From: Saprospirales bacterium
Lineage (GTDB): Bacteria; Bacteroidota; Bacteroidia; Chitinophagales; Saprospiraceae
Assembly (NCBI GenBank): GCA_016711045.1
Contig: JADJTT010000002.1
Span: 124,001-188,000 of the forward strand
Length of the DNA: 64,000 nucleotides
Direction of reading: 5' to 3'
Positions 1-8,577 of the stretch are shown here, piece after piece. The position numbers and the translations under genes were made by a program. Each line of letters opens with the position of its first letter. Position 1 is the stretch's first letter. Under the pieces are notes generated by a model that saw only the letters and a program-made list of their open reading frames with translations, was not told the DNA's origin and searched no databases.

Positions 1-1
1 G

Positions 2-811
2 GGCTCCGCCAAAAATATCCTGGACAACCTCATCGATGCGGGAAGCATCTCCGAACTGGTAGGCATTTTCATCCGGCCCAACAACCGGGACGAGGAATAT
101 GCAGGCAGCAAACGCAACCAATACCGGGCTTTTATCGTCGAGGAACTGACCCCATACATCGAATCGCACTACCGGACCATCGCCGAACCCCATGCCCGGG
201 CAGCTATCGGCACGTCGTATGGCGCCAATATTTCCGCCCAGATCGCTGCACACCATCCGGATATTTTCGGCAAGGCAGGTCTCCACTCGCCCGCGTTCCA
301 GCCCAACAATTACGAAACCAACACCCTCCTCCTTCAGGGCGGGCTCAAACCCATCCAGTGGGCTTCCGTCTGGGGCACGTATGAAGGTTCGGTGTTCCAA
401 AACATGGCGATCATACAACCCGGCCTTGAAGCCCTCGGCTATGAATTCTATGGCAACTACTACCCCGAAGGACATAGCTGGGGCCTCTGGCGCGCCACGC
501 TCGATGAAATCCTCATCGAGCTTTTTCCCCCTGGACTGGTAAGTACCTCTGAACGCACTCCTGCAGACCCGATCCGCATTTCACCCAATCCCGCCCTGCG
601 CAGCCAAACCTTGTCCGTCTCCATCACCGGACAACCTGCGGAAGTAGAAGCCCTGCTACTTGACCTCCAAGGTCAGGAGGTAAAAAGGTGGAAAAAAAGC
701 GGTGAAGCGTTCCAGCTAGTCATCCCTGAGAATATCCCCCAAGGGATGTATTTCCTGAAACTCCATTCCCCAAAAAACAACTACACCCCACTCCCTATCC
801 TGATTTTTTAA
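2..811 (+). CDS. Secreted esterase-like alpha/beta hydrolase with T9SS sorting domain (5' end outside window)
   Basis: The reading frame is already open at base 2, so the N-terminus is missing. The visible part reads as the catalytic half of a putative esterase of the esterase D/enterochelin esterase type (PF00756-like): a nucleophile elbow GTSYGA near base 210 gives the G-x-S-x-G serine, and YPEGHSWGLW near base 470 supplies the likely catalytic His. After the hydrolase fold comes a sorting-type tail containing ISPNPALRSQ and ending with GMYFLKL and a short beta strand, typical of T9SS type A cargo, so the product is probably exported across the outer membrane. The substrate cannot be told from this fragment. 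The stop is followed directly by a palindromic intergenic repeat. Confidence 0.8.
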   Translation, partial: GSAKNILDNLIDAGSISELVGIFIRPNNRDEEYAGSKRNQYRAFIVEELTPYIESHYRTIAEPHARAAIGTSYGANISAQIAAHHPDIFGKAGLHSPAFQPNNYETNTLLLQGGLKPIQWASVWGTYEGSVFQNMAIIQPGLEALGYEFYGNYYPEGHSWGLWRATLDEILIELFPPGLVSTSERTPADPIRISPNPALRSQTLSVSITGQPAEVEALLLDLQGQEVKRWKKSGEAFQLVIPENIPQGMYFLKLHSPKNNYTPLPILIF

Positions 812-820
812 TTCCCGCCC

Positions 821-874
821 TAGTGACTGGTGACCAGTCACCAGTCACTAGTCACCCCCCGATAGCTATCGGGG
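821..874. repeat. Palindromic GTGACTGGTGAC repeat plus CCCCGATAGC palindrome
   Basis: A perfect inverted repeat with 14-base arms (821-834 and 837-850, TAGTGACTGGTGAC) is followed by an 18-base perfect palindrome CCCCGATAGCTATCGGGG at 857-874. The first element is built from the same GTGACTAGT/GTGACTGGT words as the repeat after queA at 20832-20875. Both sit just after a stop codon and could form transcript hairpins. There is no T-tract, so terminator function is uncertain. Confidence 0.75.
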
Positions 875-944
875 ACCAATACCCCAAAGAAAACATTTTC
901 CCCCCATCGTTGTTCCACTCTTCAGATGAACCCATCTGCGAAAC

Positions 945-1712
945 ATGGACAAAGAACAATTACTCACTTCCGGATTATTGGAACAATACGTACTGGGCCT
1001 GACCACAGAGGAGGAATCCCATATAGTAGAGGAATATGCCGCCCAGCATGAAGAAGTGCGCCTCGAGCTATCGCTCCTCCAGCAGGCGATGGAACGCTAT
1101 GCCGTACAACATGCGGTTCCTGTCAAAGCTACCCCGATCGAAAAAAAGGGAGCAGCCATTACCGATAGAAGTAATTTGGGACTTCGAAAGCTCAACTCCA
1201 GGGCCCTGTGGCCACTAGCCACTGCCTTTGCCTTGATCTGGGGAGTGTATGGCGCCCTTCAAACCGACATTCGCTACCAGCAGTTCAGGGACTTGCAGGA
1301 AGCGCACACCTTACTCCTGAAAGATTGCGAAAACAAGGGACAATCGCATGAGGCCCTGGCCGATCTGACTTCTTTTATCCAACACCGCCATACGGCCAAG
1401 ATCATTCTGAATGGCTGCGCCTTGTCTCAGGGCGCCTTCGCCATCGCCTACTGGAACCCGGCCGCACAAAAGGGTTATATTGACATAGGCTCCCTGCCCC
1501 CGCCGCCAAAAGGCAAAACCTACCAACTCTGGGCCGATGTAGAAGGCCATATGGTCAATGCCGGAACCGTCTCTTGTCAGGCCGGGCAATTGCAGGAAAT
1601 TCGATTTATCGAGCAGGCCGCCAGCCTCAATATCACCCTGGAACCCGACGGAGGGAGTAAAGAGCCCACGGTCTCTCTCTTACAAGCCAATGGTTTATTG
1701 GCGTCGAATTAA
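945..1712 (+). CDS. Anti-sigma factor-like membrane protein (RskA-type C-terminal domain)
   Basis: A 255-residue protein. The N-terminal about 60 residues (LLEQYVLGLTTEEES...) resemble the short helical zinc-free anti-sigma domain of Bacteroidota. One transmembrane helix lies near residues 87-105 (ALWPLATAFALIWGVYGAL). A short coiled-coil follows, then a periplasmic RskA-like domain near 145-250 with the family signatures AYWNP, LPPPPKGKTYQLWA and LNITLEPDGGS. Members normally hold an ECF sigma factor at the membrane until released. The usual sigma partner would be directly upstream but is absent: the preceding gene is an esterase, 133 bases away. The gene ends inside a strong terminator stem and so appears monocistronic or last in its unit. 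Confidence 0.8.
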   Translation: MDKEQLLTSGLLEQYVLGLTTEEESHIVEEYAAQHEEVRLELSLLQQAMERYAVQHAVPVKATPIEKKGAAITDRSNLGLRKLNSRALWPLATAFALIWGVYGALQTDIRYQQFRDLQEAHTLLLKDCENKGQSHEALADLTSFIQHRHTAKIILNGCALSQGAFAIAYWNPAAQKGYIDIGSLPPPPKGKTYQLWADVEGHMVNAGTVSCQAGQLQEIRFIEQAASLNITLEPDGGSKEPTVSLLQANGLLASN

Positions 1713-1766
1713 TAGGAATAAAGCGCTATCGAGTCAGTGCAGGCTCGATAGCGCTTTATTCCTATT
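1711..1766 (+). terminator. Strong hairpin after the anti-sigma-like gene
   Basis: The arms 1711-1733 and 1744-1766 are perfectly complementary over 23 bases (AATAGGAATAAAGCGCTATC...), with a 10-base loop. The left arm begins within the stop codon of the preceding gene. The right arm is T-rich at its end but has no long T-run. Confidence 0.8.
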
Positions 1767-1858
1767 CTTCATGGGTTTATTCTTGGAAATACGATATTTT
1801 TACCCCTATTGAAAATTCCGTATAACCAACGTCGCATTCGTGGCGGAAAAATACCATC

Positions 1859-4651
1859 ATGAGACTTTCCCTGCTCTTTGTTTTTATCCTGACTGCACTT
1901 GGCCTCCAGGCACAACTGGTCTGGACCGATCCTCCTTTCCCCAGGCAAAACGAACCGGTCACCATTTATTTCGACGCCTCTCAGGGCAACGCCGGACTGG
2001 ATGGGTGCAATTGCTCCGTGTATATACACACCGGCGTATTTCTCGAAGGTAAAAACGGCTGGCAAAATGTGCCCACTGTCTGGGGGCAGGAGAATCCGGA
2101 TTGGAAGATGACGTCTTTGCCCGGCCAACCGGGTAAATACTATTACGAGATCCAACCTACCATCAACGACTATTACAATGTGGCCCCTGCCGATGTGGTG
2201 ACCCAATTGGCTTTTGTATTCCGCAATGCGACCGGCAGTCTCGAAGGTAAAACGATCGGCGGGCAGGATATTTTCTACCCGGTCTACCCCGCCGACCTGG
2301 ACTTAACCGCCCGGTTTGTGAATCCATCTGGCACAAGCGGTATTTATCAGGTAGGCGACGTCCTTAATATCTGGGGAGTAGCCTCCGAATCTTCCGATCT
2401 TTTTTTATATGAAGATGGAAACCTGCTGGCCCAGGTACCTGATGTCTCTATCACCTATTCACTTGAGATCACCACCCCCGGCAACCACGACATCACGCTT
2501 CTGGCCAATAATGGATTGGAAACCTCCGAAACTGCCTTCTCCTATGTGGTGCCGTCCCCTCCGGTGATCGCCGCGTTGCCCGCAGGCGCCGATCTCGGGA
2601 TCAACCTCCTCGGGGATACCAGTATGATCCTTGCACTTTACGCCCCGTGGAAAGAATCGGTCTACGTGATCGGCAGCTTCACCGACTGGACACCCGATGC
2701 CAACTACCAAATGAACCTCACGCCCGATAGCACTACCTGGTGGATCCAGGTCAATGGGCTGGAGTCTGGCGCCACCTATACATTTCAATACCTGGTCGAT
2801 GGGGGTATCCGCATTGGAGATCCGTATAGCACCCTGGTGCTCGACCCGGATGACGACCCGTTTATCCCGGCAGTCACCTACCCCAACCTGCCTCCTTATC
2901 CACAGGGGAAAACGACGGGGTATGTCAGCATGGTACAGCCCGGCGCCCCGGCCTACGAATGGGCCATCGAAGATTTTGACCAGCCCGATCCGGCCCGGTT
3001 GACCGTATATGAATTGTTGATCCGCGATTTTATCGCCCGGCATGATTACACCACGCTGATCGATACGCTCGATTATTTGCAGCACCTAGGGATAAATGCC
3101 ATTGAGCTCATGCCGATCAACGAGTTTGAAGGCAACCTCAGTTGGGGATACAACCCTTCCTATCACATGGCCCTGGACAAATACTACGGCACCATCAACG
3201 AATGTAAGCGGTTTATCGATTCGTGCCATGCCCGTGGTATCGCCGTCATATTGGATGTGGTGTACAACCATGCATTTGGGGAAAGTCCGTTGGCGCAACT
3301 CTACCTGACAGGCGGAAAACCTTCTCCTGAAAGTCCCTGGCTAAACCCGGAAGCGACCCACCCTTTTAGTGTCGGTTACGATTTCAACCATGAAAGTCCA
3401 CAAACCAGGTATTTCGTCAAAAAAGTAATGACCTATTGGCTCAATGAGTTCAAGGTCGATGGGTTTCGGTTTGATCTTTCCAAAGGCTTCACCCAGGTCA
3501 ACAACCCCGACAATATAGGCGCCTGGGGGGCCTACGACGCCTCCCGCATCGCCATCCTGAAGGACTACGCCGATGCCGTTTGGGCCGCCAATCCCGATGC
3601 GTATGTGATCCTGGAACACTTTGCCGACCTCGGAGAGGAGAAGGTACTTGCCGCGTATGGCATGATGCTTTGGGCCAATGTCCACGGAGCCTACACCCAA
3701 ACCGGGAGAGGCCTTCCCGGCAGTCTCAATGACATCTCCTACAAATACCGCAATTATTCCACGCCAAGCCTGGTGCATTATATGGAGAGTCACGACGAGG
3801 AAAGGATCGTGTATTCAGCCATCGATGCGGGCAACTCGGACAATAAAGACCACAACGTGAAGAACCTCGAAGTGGCCCTGCGCCGAATCGAGCTCAACAG
3901 CGCCTTCTTCTACACCGTACCCGGCCCCGTCCTGCTTTGGCAATTTGGCGAGCTGGGGTACGACTACCGCATCGACTACAACGGCCGCACCGGGAATAAG
4001 CCCATCAAATGGGACTATTTCAGCGAGCCGAATCGCCGGCGTTTGTACGACGTGGTGAGCGCCCTCACTTACCTGCGCAACAACTACGAGGTGTTCCATA
4101 CAACCAATTTTGCGCTGAAGGAAAGTGGAAACGGCAAACGGATCGAACTGGAAAGTCCCGACATGAATGTCACCGTGCTCGGCAATTTCGGGGTATTCGA
4201 TTTTTCCATCATCCCGTTCTTTCCGCATACCGGGTTGTGGTTTGAATATTTCAGCGGCGATACGCTCCTGGTGGAAGACGTACAAAACACCCTCCTGCTC
4301 ACGCCCAGTGAATACAGGCTCTATTCGGATGTAAAATTGCCGGCCCCGCCTGCGGGGTATATCGACACGAAATGGGGGAAGCCTTTCACCCCTCCGGTTT
4401 CCTTTTCGTTCCGGGTGGGCCCTAATCCCAGCGATGGAATGCTGGAGGCCTACCTCTCCCTTCCCGAAGCCATGGAAGTGAAACTGGAGTTGTTCGACAT
4501 GGCCGGAAAACGCCTGCAGCCGCTCTTTGAAGGGACCCTGGAAGCAGGCGAACAGCGAATCAGCAAACAATTGGAAGTACCCGCAGGGGTTTATCTCCTC
4601 CTGCTCACCGCCGGGGAGGAGTCGCAATTGGAGAAATTGATCGTACATTAA
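1859..4651 (+). CDS. Secreted GH13 alpha-amylase-family glycosidase with T9SS sorting domain
   Basis: A 930-residue exported protein. A signal peptide (residues 1-18, ending GLQAQ) is followed by beta-rich regions, including a CBM48-like module near 255-345 (VYVIGSFTDW), and then a TIM-barrel GH13 domain from about 375. The four GH13 signatures are visible: DVVYNH at 466-471, GFRFDLSK with nucleophile Asp539, Glu586 in VILEHF as acid/base, and the ESHDEE version of the usual NHD with His645-Asp646. The C-terminal 80 residues (VGPNPSDG..., GVYLLLL) are a T9SS sorting domain, so the enzyme is probably exported or cell-surface and acts on alpha-glucans such as starch or glycogen. ATG 1859 gives the signal peptide directly. 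Exact specificity (amylase, pullulanase or branching) is not determined. Confidence 0.9.
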   Translation: MRLSLLFVFILTALGLQAQLVWTDPPFPRQNEPVTIYFDASQGNAGLDGCNCSVYIHTGVFLEGKNGWQNVPTVWGQENPDWKMTSLPGQPGKYYYEIQPTINDYYNVAPADVVTQLAFVFRNATGSLEGKTIGGQDIFYPVYPADLDLTARFVNPSGTSGIYQVGDVLNIWGVASESSDLFLYEDGNLLAQVPDVSITYSLEITTPGNHDITLLANNGLETSETAFSYVVPSPPVIAALPAGADLGINLLGDTSMILALYAPWKESVYVIGSFTDWTPDANYQMNLTPDSTTWWIQVNGLESGATYTFQYLVDGGIRIGDPYSTLVLDPDDDPFIPAVTYPNLPPYPQGKTTGYVSMVQPGAPAYEWAIEDFDQPDPARLTVYELLIRDFIARHDYTTLIDTLDYLQHLGINAIELMPINEFEGNLSWGYNPSYHMALDKYYGTINECKRFIDSCHARGIAVILDVVYNHAFGESPLAQLYLTGGKPSPESPWLNPEATHPFSVGYDFNHESPQTRYFVKKVMTYWLNEFKVDGFRFDLSKGFTQVNNPDNIGAWGAYDASRIAILKDYADAVWAANPDAYVILEHFADLGEEKVLAAYGMMLWANVHGAYTQTGRGLPGSLNDISYKYRNYSTPSLVHYMESHDEERIVYSAIDAGNSDNKDHNVKNLEVALRRIELNSAFFYTVPGPVLLWQFGELGYDYRIDYNGRTGNKPIKWDYFSEPNRRRLYDVVSALTYLRNNYEVFHTTNFALKESGNGKRIELESPDMNVTVLGNFGVFDFSIIPFFPHTGLWFEYFSGDTLLVEDVQNTLLLTPSEYRLYSDVKLPAPPAGYIDTKWGKPFTPPVSFSFRVGPNPSDGMLEAYLSLPEAMEVKLELFDMAGKRLQPLFEGTLEAGEQRISKQLEVPAGVYLLLLTAGEESQLEKLIVH

Positions 4652-4659
4652 GGAAAAAA

Positions 4660-4758
4660 TAACCGCGAAGACGCGAAGGGCGCAAAGAAGTTTTACTATT
4701 GCAACTCAACTGCATTGTAAAAAGGACTCCCTTCGCGCCCTTTGCGTCTTTGCGGTTA
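4660..4758. repeat. Imperfect inverted repeat of the AACCGCGAAGACGCGAAG type
   Basis: The left arm 4660-4687 (TAACCGCGAAGACGCGAAGG...) is repeated in reverse complement at 4731-4758 (...CTTTGCGTCTTTGCGGTTA) with a few mismatches, around a 43-base A+T-rich centre. It fills the gap between the GH13 gene and the following peptidase gene. It resembles dispersed intergenic repeats in many genomes. It may also act as a weak terminator. Confidence 0.7.
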
Positions 4759-4773
4759 AAACATCATAATACC

Positions 4774-5811
4774 ATGCCCCTAAAAATCAGCCTCTTTCTC
4801 TGCCTCCTTCTCGCCAGCGCCTGCCATGCCCAGCAAAAAACGCCGGGCCAGGTATTTCCCGAAGGGAAACAGGTCATCTTACTCGATAGCCTGGAAGCCG
4901 CTTACCGGGTGAGTCGTGATACCAAAGAAGGGTTTTTCGAACGCATGGGCGTGTTGGACAGCAGCATTCAAATGAAAGCTGAAAACACTCCTTCCGAAGA
5001 GGATTACCGGGAATTCCTGCGTCGCGATGTGCGTAGTTTTAAAGAAAAAGAAAAAGAACGCCTGATCCGGGAAATGCAGACTATCTACGCGTTGTGTGCG
5101 CGACTTTCTCCCCACCTTCTGCCCGATACCCTCCGTCTGATCAAGACCCATGGCCAATACTACGGCCCTTCGGTGTACTATACCCGGGAGGATTTCATCG
5201 TAATTCCGGAAAACGAACTGGGGCCTTACCCTTCTCAAAACCTTCAAGATGTGCTGTTGCACGAGTTGTTTCACGTGGTGTCGAGGTATCACCCCAAATT
5301 TCGGAAAGCGCTTTATGGGTTGATCGGATTCAACCACCTGGAAAACCCGGTGGTCATTCCTGACCTGCTGCAGCAACGGCTTTTGCTCAACCCCGATGGA
5401 AGTGATTTCCAGTGGGGGATTACCCTTGAAAAAGAAGACGGAAGTCAATTTTTGGCCACTCCCCTGCTCTTTTCCCGGTATGATAAATTCAATGCCCGAC
5501 AGCCGCAGTTTTTCTCCTATCTGGAATTTCAATTGTTTACCCTGGAAAAAGATACGATCACACAACAATACGTCGTGCAGGTTTCTCCCGAAGGAAGAAG
5601 TACCTTGGGGCCGGATATTTTCGTTCAGTACCTGGCGCAGGTCAGGGACAATACCGACTACCTCATCCACCCCGATGAGGTACTGGCCGACAATTTCATC
5701 TGGGCTGTGCAGGGTTTTGAACACCCGGATCGCTGGGATCGTTTTTCGGAAGAAGGAAAAGCCCTGCTGCAAGCCATCTCGAAGTTTTTAAATACCTGGG
5801 AAGGAGATTGA
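4774..5811 (+). CDS. Putative exported zinc metallopeptidase (HExxH...ExxAD)
   Basis: A 345-residue protein from ATG 4774. This start is preferred over an upstream in-frame start at 4699, whose extra codons would lie in the inverted repeat. Residues 1-20 are a signal peptide with Cys17 (LASAC) as a possible, not ideal, lipobox. HELFH at 163-167 is a zinc-binding HExxH motif, and DEVLAD at 301-306 fits the E-x-x-A-D third-ligand motif of gluzincins. I do not recognise a named family. The stop codon overlaps the TTG start of the PBP1C gene by four bases (TTGA), so the two are translationally coupled and may share a role at the cell wall, but that is inference. Confidence 0.75.
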   Translation: MPLKISLFLCLLLASACHAQQKTPGQVFPEGKQVILLDSLEAAYRVSRDTKEGFFERMGVLDSSIQMKAENTPSEEDYREFLRRDVRSFKEKEKERLIREMQTIYALCARLSPHLLPDTLRLIKTHGQYYGPSVYYTREDFIVIPENELGPYPSQNLQDVLLHELFHVVSRYHPKFRKALYGLIGFNHLENPVVIPDLLQQRLLLNPDGSDFQWGITLEKEDGSQFLATPLLFSRYDKFNARQPQFFSYLEFQLFTLEKDTITQQYVVQVSPEGRSTLGPDIFVQYLAQVRDNTDYLIHPDEVLADNFIWAVQGFEHPDRWDRFSEEGKALLQAISKFLNTWEGD

Positions 5812-8192
5812 AAAACAGGATCACAAAGCGGCTAAAAAAAATCCCCCCGGCCCTTTGGCTGCTGTGGACCGTATTCCTGGGATGGTACCTGCTGGCCCTG
5901 CCCCGGCCCCTGTTCAACGATCCTGTCTCCACGGTACTGGAAGATGCGCAAGGCGGGTTGCTGGGCGCACGGATCGCGGAAGACGGGCAATGGCGCTTCC
6001 CCATGCTGGATTCCCTGCCAAAAAAATACGAACAAGCGCTACTCACCTTTGAGGATAGGCGCTTCTACCTGCACGGAGGCGTAGATCTGTTCAGCCTTGC
6101 CCGGGCCATGCGGCAGAACCTCGCGCAGCGTCGGGTAGTTAGCGGCGGAAGCACGCTAACCATGCAGGTGGTGCGGCTTTACCGAAAGCCCCCCTCCCGG
6201 AGTCTGAGTCAAAAGATCCTCGAAATGGTACTCGCCAGTCGGCTGGAATTGGGGTATTCCAAAAAAGCAATACTTCAATACTACGCCGCACACGCGCCTT
6301 TCGGCGGCAATGTGGTGGGATTGGAAGCCGCCTCCTGGCGCTATTTCGGAAAACAACCCTACCTGCTCTCCTGGGCGGAGGCCGCTACGCTGGCTGTGTT
6401 GCCCAACAGCCCGGGGCTCATCCACCCCGGCCGCAACAGGCAGCGGCTGCTCGACAAACGCAACCGGTTGCTCGACCGCTTGCAGGAGACAGGCGTACTG
6501 GATCCCCTTTCCTGCGAATTGGCCAAAGAAGAAGCCCTTCCAGAAAAGCCACTTCCGCTGCCTCAACTCGCCCCACACCTCCTGGATCGGGCCCGTTTAG
6601 AGCATGCCTCTGCCACGCAAGCGCGGTTTGCCACCACTATTGATGCGGGGCTGCAACTACGGGCTACACAGGTCCTCGAAAGGCACCTCATACGCCTGAA
6701 GGGCAACGAGATCCACAATGCCGCCGCGATCATTATCGATGTGGAAACGGGAGGGATTTTGGCCTATGTGGGCAATGTGCCGGGCACCGGCGCCGAACAC
6801 GGGGAGCAGGTAGACGTGGTGCGGGCGCCCCGGAGCACCGGCAGCATTTTGAAGCCTTTTTTGTACGCCCTGTCCATCCAGGAAGGGGTAATCACCCCCA
6901 ATAGCTTGTTGCCGGATATACCCACTTCTATGCGGGGTTACCGGCCTGAAAATTTTTCCAACAAGTACGACGGGGCCATCCCGGCTCGCTTGGCCCTCAT
7001 CCATTCGCTCAACATCCCCATGGTCATTCTGCTGCAACGCTACGGCCTGGAAAAGTTCCACCACCAACTCCCCCGGCTCGGGATGACGACCTTTACCAAG
7101 CCGGCTTCCCACTACGGCTTGTCGATTATCCTGGGCGGCGGAGAATGCACCCTCGAAGAAGTGACCAATGCCTATGCCTGCATGGCGCGCACCGTCAACC
7201 ACTTCCCCCTGCACAGTGGCAGGTATGAACAGGATCTTTTCCGCCCTTCCACGTATCTTTTAGCTGGATTGGTCCGAAAAAAACCGGCGCTGAGCCCCAA
7301 CCCCGACCCTTTGTCGGCCTCCGCCTCCTGGATCACCCTGGAAACGATCCGGGAATTGGAACGGCCAAATGAATTGGGACAGTGGGAACGATTCTACTCC
7401 AGTCAGCCCATCGCCTGGAAAACAGGTACGAGCTTTGGATTCCGGGACGCATGGGCAGTGGGGGTCACACCCCAGTTTGCCGTGGGCATCTGGGTCGGGA
7501 ATGCCGATGGGGAAGGCAGGCCCAACCTCATCGGGATCAAGGCGGCTGCACCGATATTATTCGATCTGTTTGAGCTCTTGCCCGGAAAAGGGCAATGGTT
7601 TCAGGCCCCGCTGGACGAGATGCGCGAAGTGTCCGTGTGCAAACAAAGCGGCTACCGGCCGCTGTCAATTTGTCCAACAGATACCTTGTGGCTGCCCAAA
7701 TCTGCCCAGGATGCCCCTCCTTGCCCCTACCACCAATTGATCCATCTCGACCAGGCGGGACACTATCAGGTCAACAGCAGTTGTATGTTGCCGACAGACA
7801 TGCAGCATCAACCCTGGTTTGTGCTGCCCCCCGTGGAAGAGCATTACTACGTGCAGCAACATCCGGAATATAAATCGTTGCCTCCGCTCCGGGAAGATTG
7901 CGCCCAATCGGAAGCCGATCTGCCCATGCAGTTGATCGAACCCAAGCCCAATGTGCGGATCTATATTCCAAGAAACCTGGATGGCACCTGGAGCAAGACT
8001 GTCTTTCAGGCGGCCCACCGGAGGCCGGAGGCTATTATCTTCTGGCATATCGACAATCAATACGCCGGAAAAACCGAGCATTTCCACAACCTGGAAGTGA
8101 ACCCGCCGCCGGGCGAACATCTGCTGACACTGGTCGATGATAAAGGAAACCGGCTGGAACGGCGGTTTACGATCCTGCCGGGGAAGGACTAA
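5808..8192 (+). CDS. pbpC: Penicillin-binding protein 1C (bifunctional glycosyltransferase/transpeptidase)
   Basis: A 794-residue class A penicillin-binding protein. A membrane anchor lies near residues 13-32. The GT51 glycosyltransferase domain shows FEDRRFYLHGGVD at 81-93 (catalytic Glu82) and GGSTLTMQ at 113-120. The transpeptidase domain has the serine motif SILK at 346-349, SLN at 400-402 and KTG at 538-540. A C-terminal beta domain from about 690 (PKPNVRIYIPRNLDG) matches the BiPBP_C tail of PBP1C. The enzyme polymerises and cross-links peptidoglycan in the periplasm. The start is TTG 5808, inside the stop of the upstream gene and preceded by GGAG. The alpha-2-macroglobulin gene that often accompanies pbpC is absent; a putative zinc peptidase takes that position instead. 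Confidence 0.93.
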   Translation: MKNRITKRLKKIPPALWLLWTVFLGWYLLALPRPLFNDPVSTVLEDAQGGLLGARIAEDGQWRFPMLDSLPKKYEQALLTFEDRRFYLHGGVDLFSLARAMRQNLAQRRVVSGGSTLTMQVVRLYRKPPSRSLSQKILEMVLASRLELGYSKKAILQYYAAHAPFGGNVVGLEAASWRYFGKQPYLLSWAEAATLAVLPNSPGLIHPGRNRQRLLDKRNRLLDRLQETGVLDPLSCELAKEEALPEKPLPLPQLAPHLLDRARLEHASATQARFATTIDAGLQLRATQVLERHLIRLKGNEIHNAAAIIIDVETGGILAYVGNVPGTGAEHGEQVDVVRAPRSTGSILKPFLYALSIQEGVITPNSLLPDIPTSMRGYRPENFSNKYDGAIPARLALIHSLNIPMVILLQRYGLEKFHHQLPRLGMTTFTKPASHYGLSIILGGGECTLEEVTNAYACMARTVNHFPLHSGRYEQDLFRPSTYLLAGLVRKKPALSPNPDPLSASASWITLETIRELERPNELGQWERFYSSQPIAWKTGTSFGFRDAWAVGVTPQFAVGIWVGNADGEGRPNLIGIKAAAPILFDLFELLPGKGQWFQAPLDEMREVSVCKQSGYRPLSICPTDTLWLPKSAQDAPPCPYHQLIHLDQAGHYQVNSSCMLPTDMQHQPWFVLPPVEEHYYVQQHPEYKSLPPLREDCAQSEADLPMQLIEPKPNVRIYIPRNLDGTWSKTVFQAAHRRPEAIIFWHIDNQYAGKTEHFHNLEVNPPPGEHLLTLVDDKGNRLERRFTILPGKD

Positions 8193-8237
8193 AAAAAACT
8201 CCCACATCCCCACCTGAGAAGAAAGGGATGTAGGAGT
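8191..8237 (-). terminator. Leftward terminator 1 (also end of pbpC)
   Basis: The arms ACTCCCACATCCC (8198-8210) and GGGATGTAGGAGT (8225-8237) pair with one wobble. Read leftward, the hairpin is followed by eight T residues, the form of an intrinsic terminator for transcripts coming from the histidine kinase gene. Its A-tract overlaps the pbpC stop. Confidence 0.65.
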
Positions 8238-8413
8238 CTAACATATAACATACTATGAGAAAACTACACGACGCAAGGTAAGCGGAGGTTAAGGTAAATT
8301 AAAGGGGCAATTAGGTTATGCCCAGGTAGCCACGCCAGTGGTGGTATTGGTTTAGGGAATGGTAACGGAGTGTTTTGGCACAGTTTTGGATTGTATGCAG
8401 AAAAGGTAGGGAC

Positions 8414-8455
8414 AAAAAAAAATCCTACACCCTAGAAGGGAAAGAGTGTAGGAAT
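8414..8455 (-). terminator. Leftward terminator 2
   Basis: The stem TCCTACAC (8423-8430) pairs with GTGTAGGA (8446-8453). Read leftward it is followed by nine T residues. It is the first hairpin met after the stop codon of the histidine kinase gene at 8578. Confidence 0.65.
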
Positions 8456-8577
8456 TCTTAAACATACTATGAGAAAACTGTTTCCAAGATAAGCCGTGTT
8501 TTCAACCCAGGAACAGGCTTTTACTGTTCGGGGCAAAGGACCCGGAAAACGGTGTATAGTCGTTAGAAAACGGTTGA

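Larger units (their letters stand above)
8191..8492. repeat. Duplicated module: A-tract, hairpin, ACATACTATGAGAAAACT, mini-ORF
   Basis: Two copies of the same arrangement lie about 215 bases apart: A-tract, a CCTACA-type hairpin, then the identical 18-mer ACATACTATGAGAAAACT (8248-8265 and 8462-8479). On the plus strand each copy contains a tiny open frame, MRKLHDAR at 8255-8281 and MRKLFPR at 8469-8492. The rest of the 385-base gap between pbpC and the kinase gene shows no gene. Leftward, the copies look like tandem terminators. Rightward, they look like short leader peptides, but no plus-strand gene follows. Confidence 0.55.

Noticed and set aside
8255..8492. MRKL mini-ORFs called as leader peptides of an attenuator
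   Set aside because: No plus-strand gene lies downstream. The next gene is on the opposite strand, so an attenuator role in that direction has no target.
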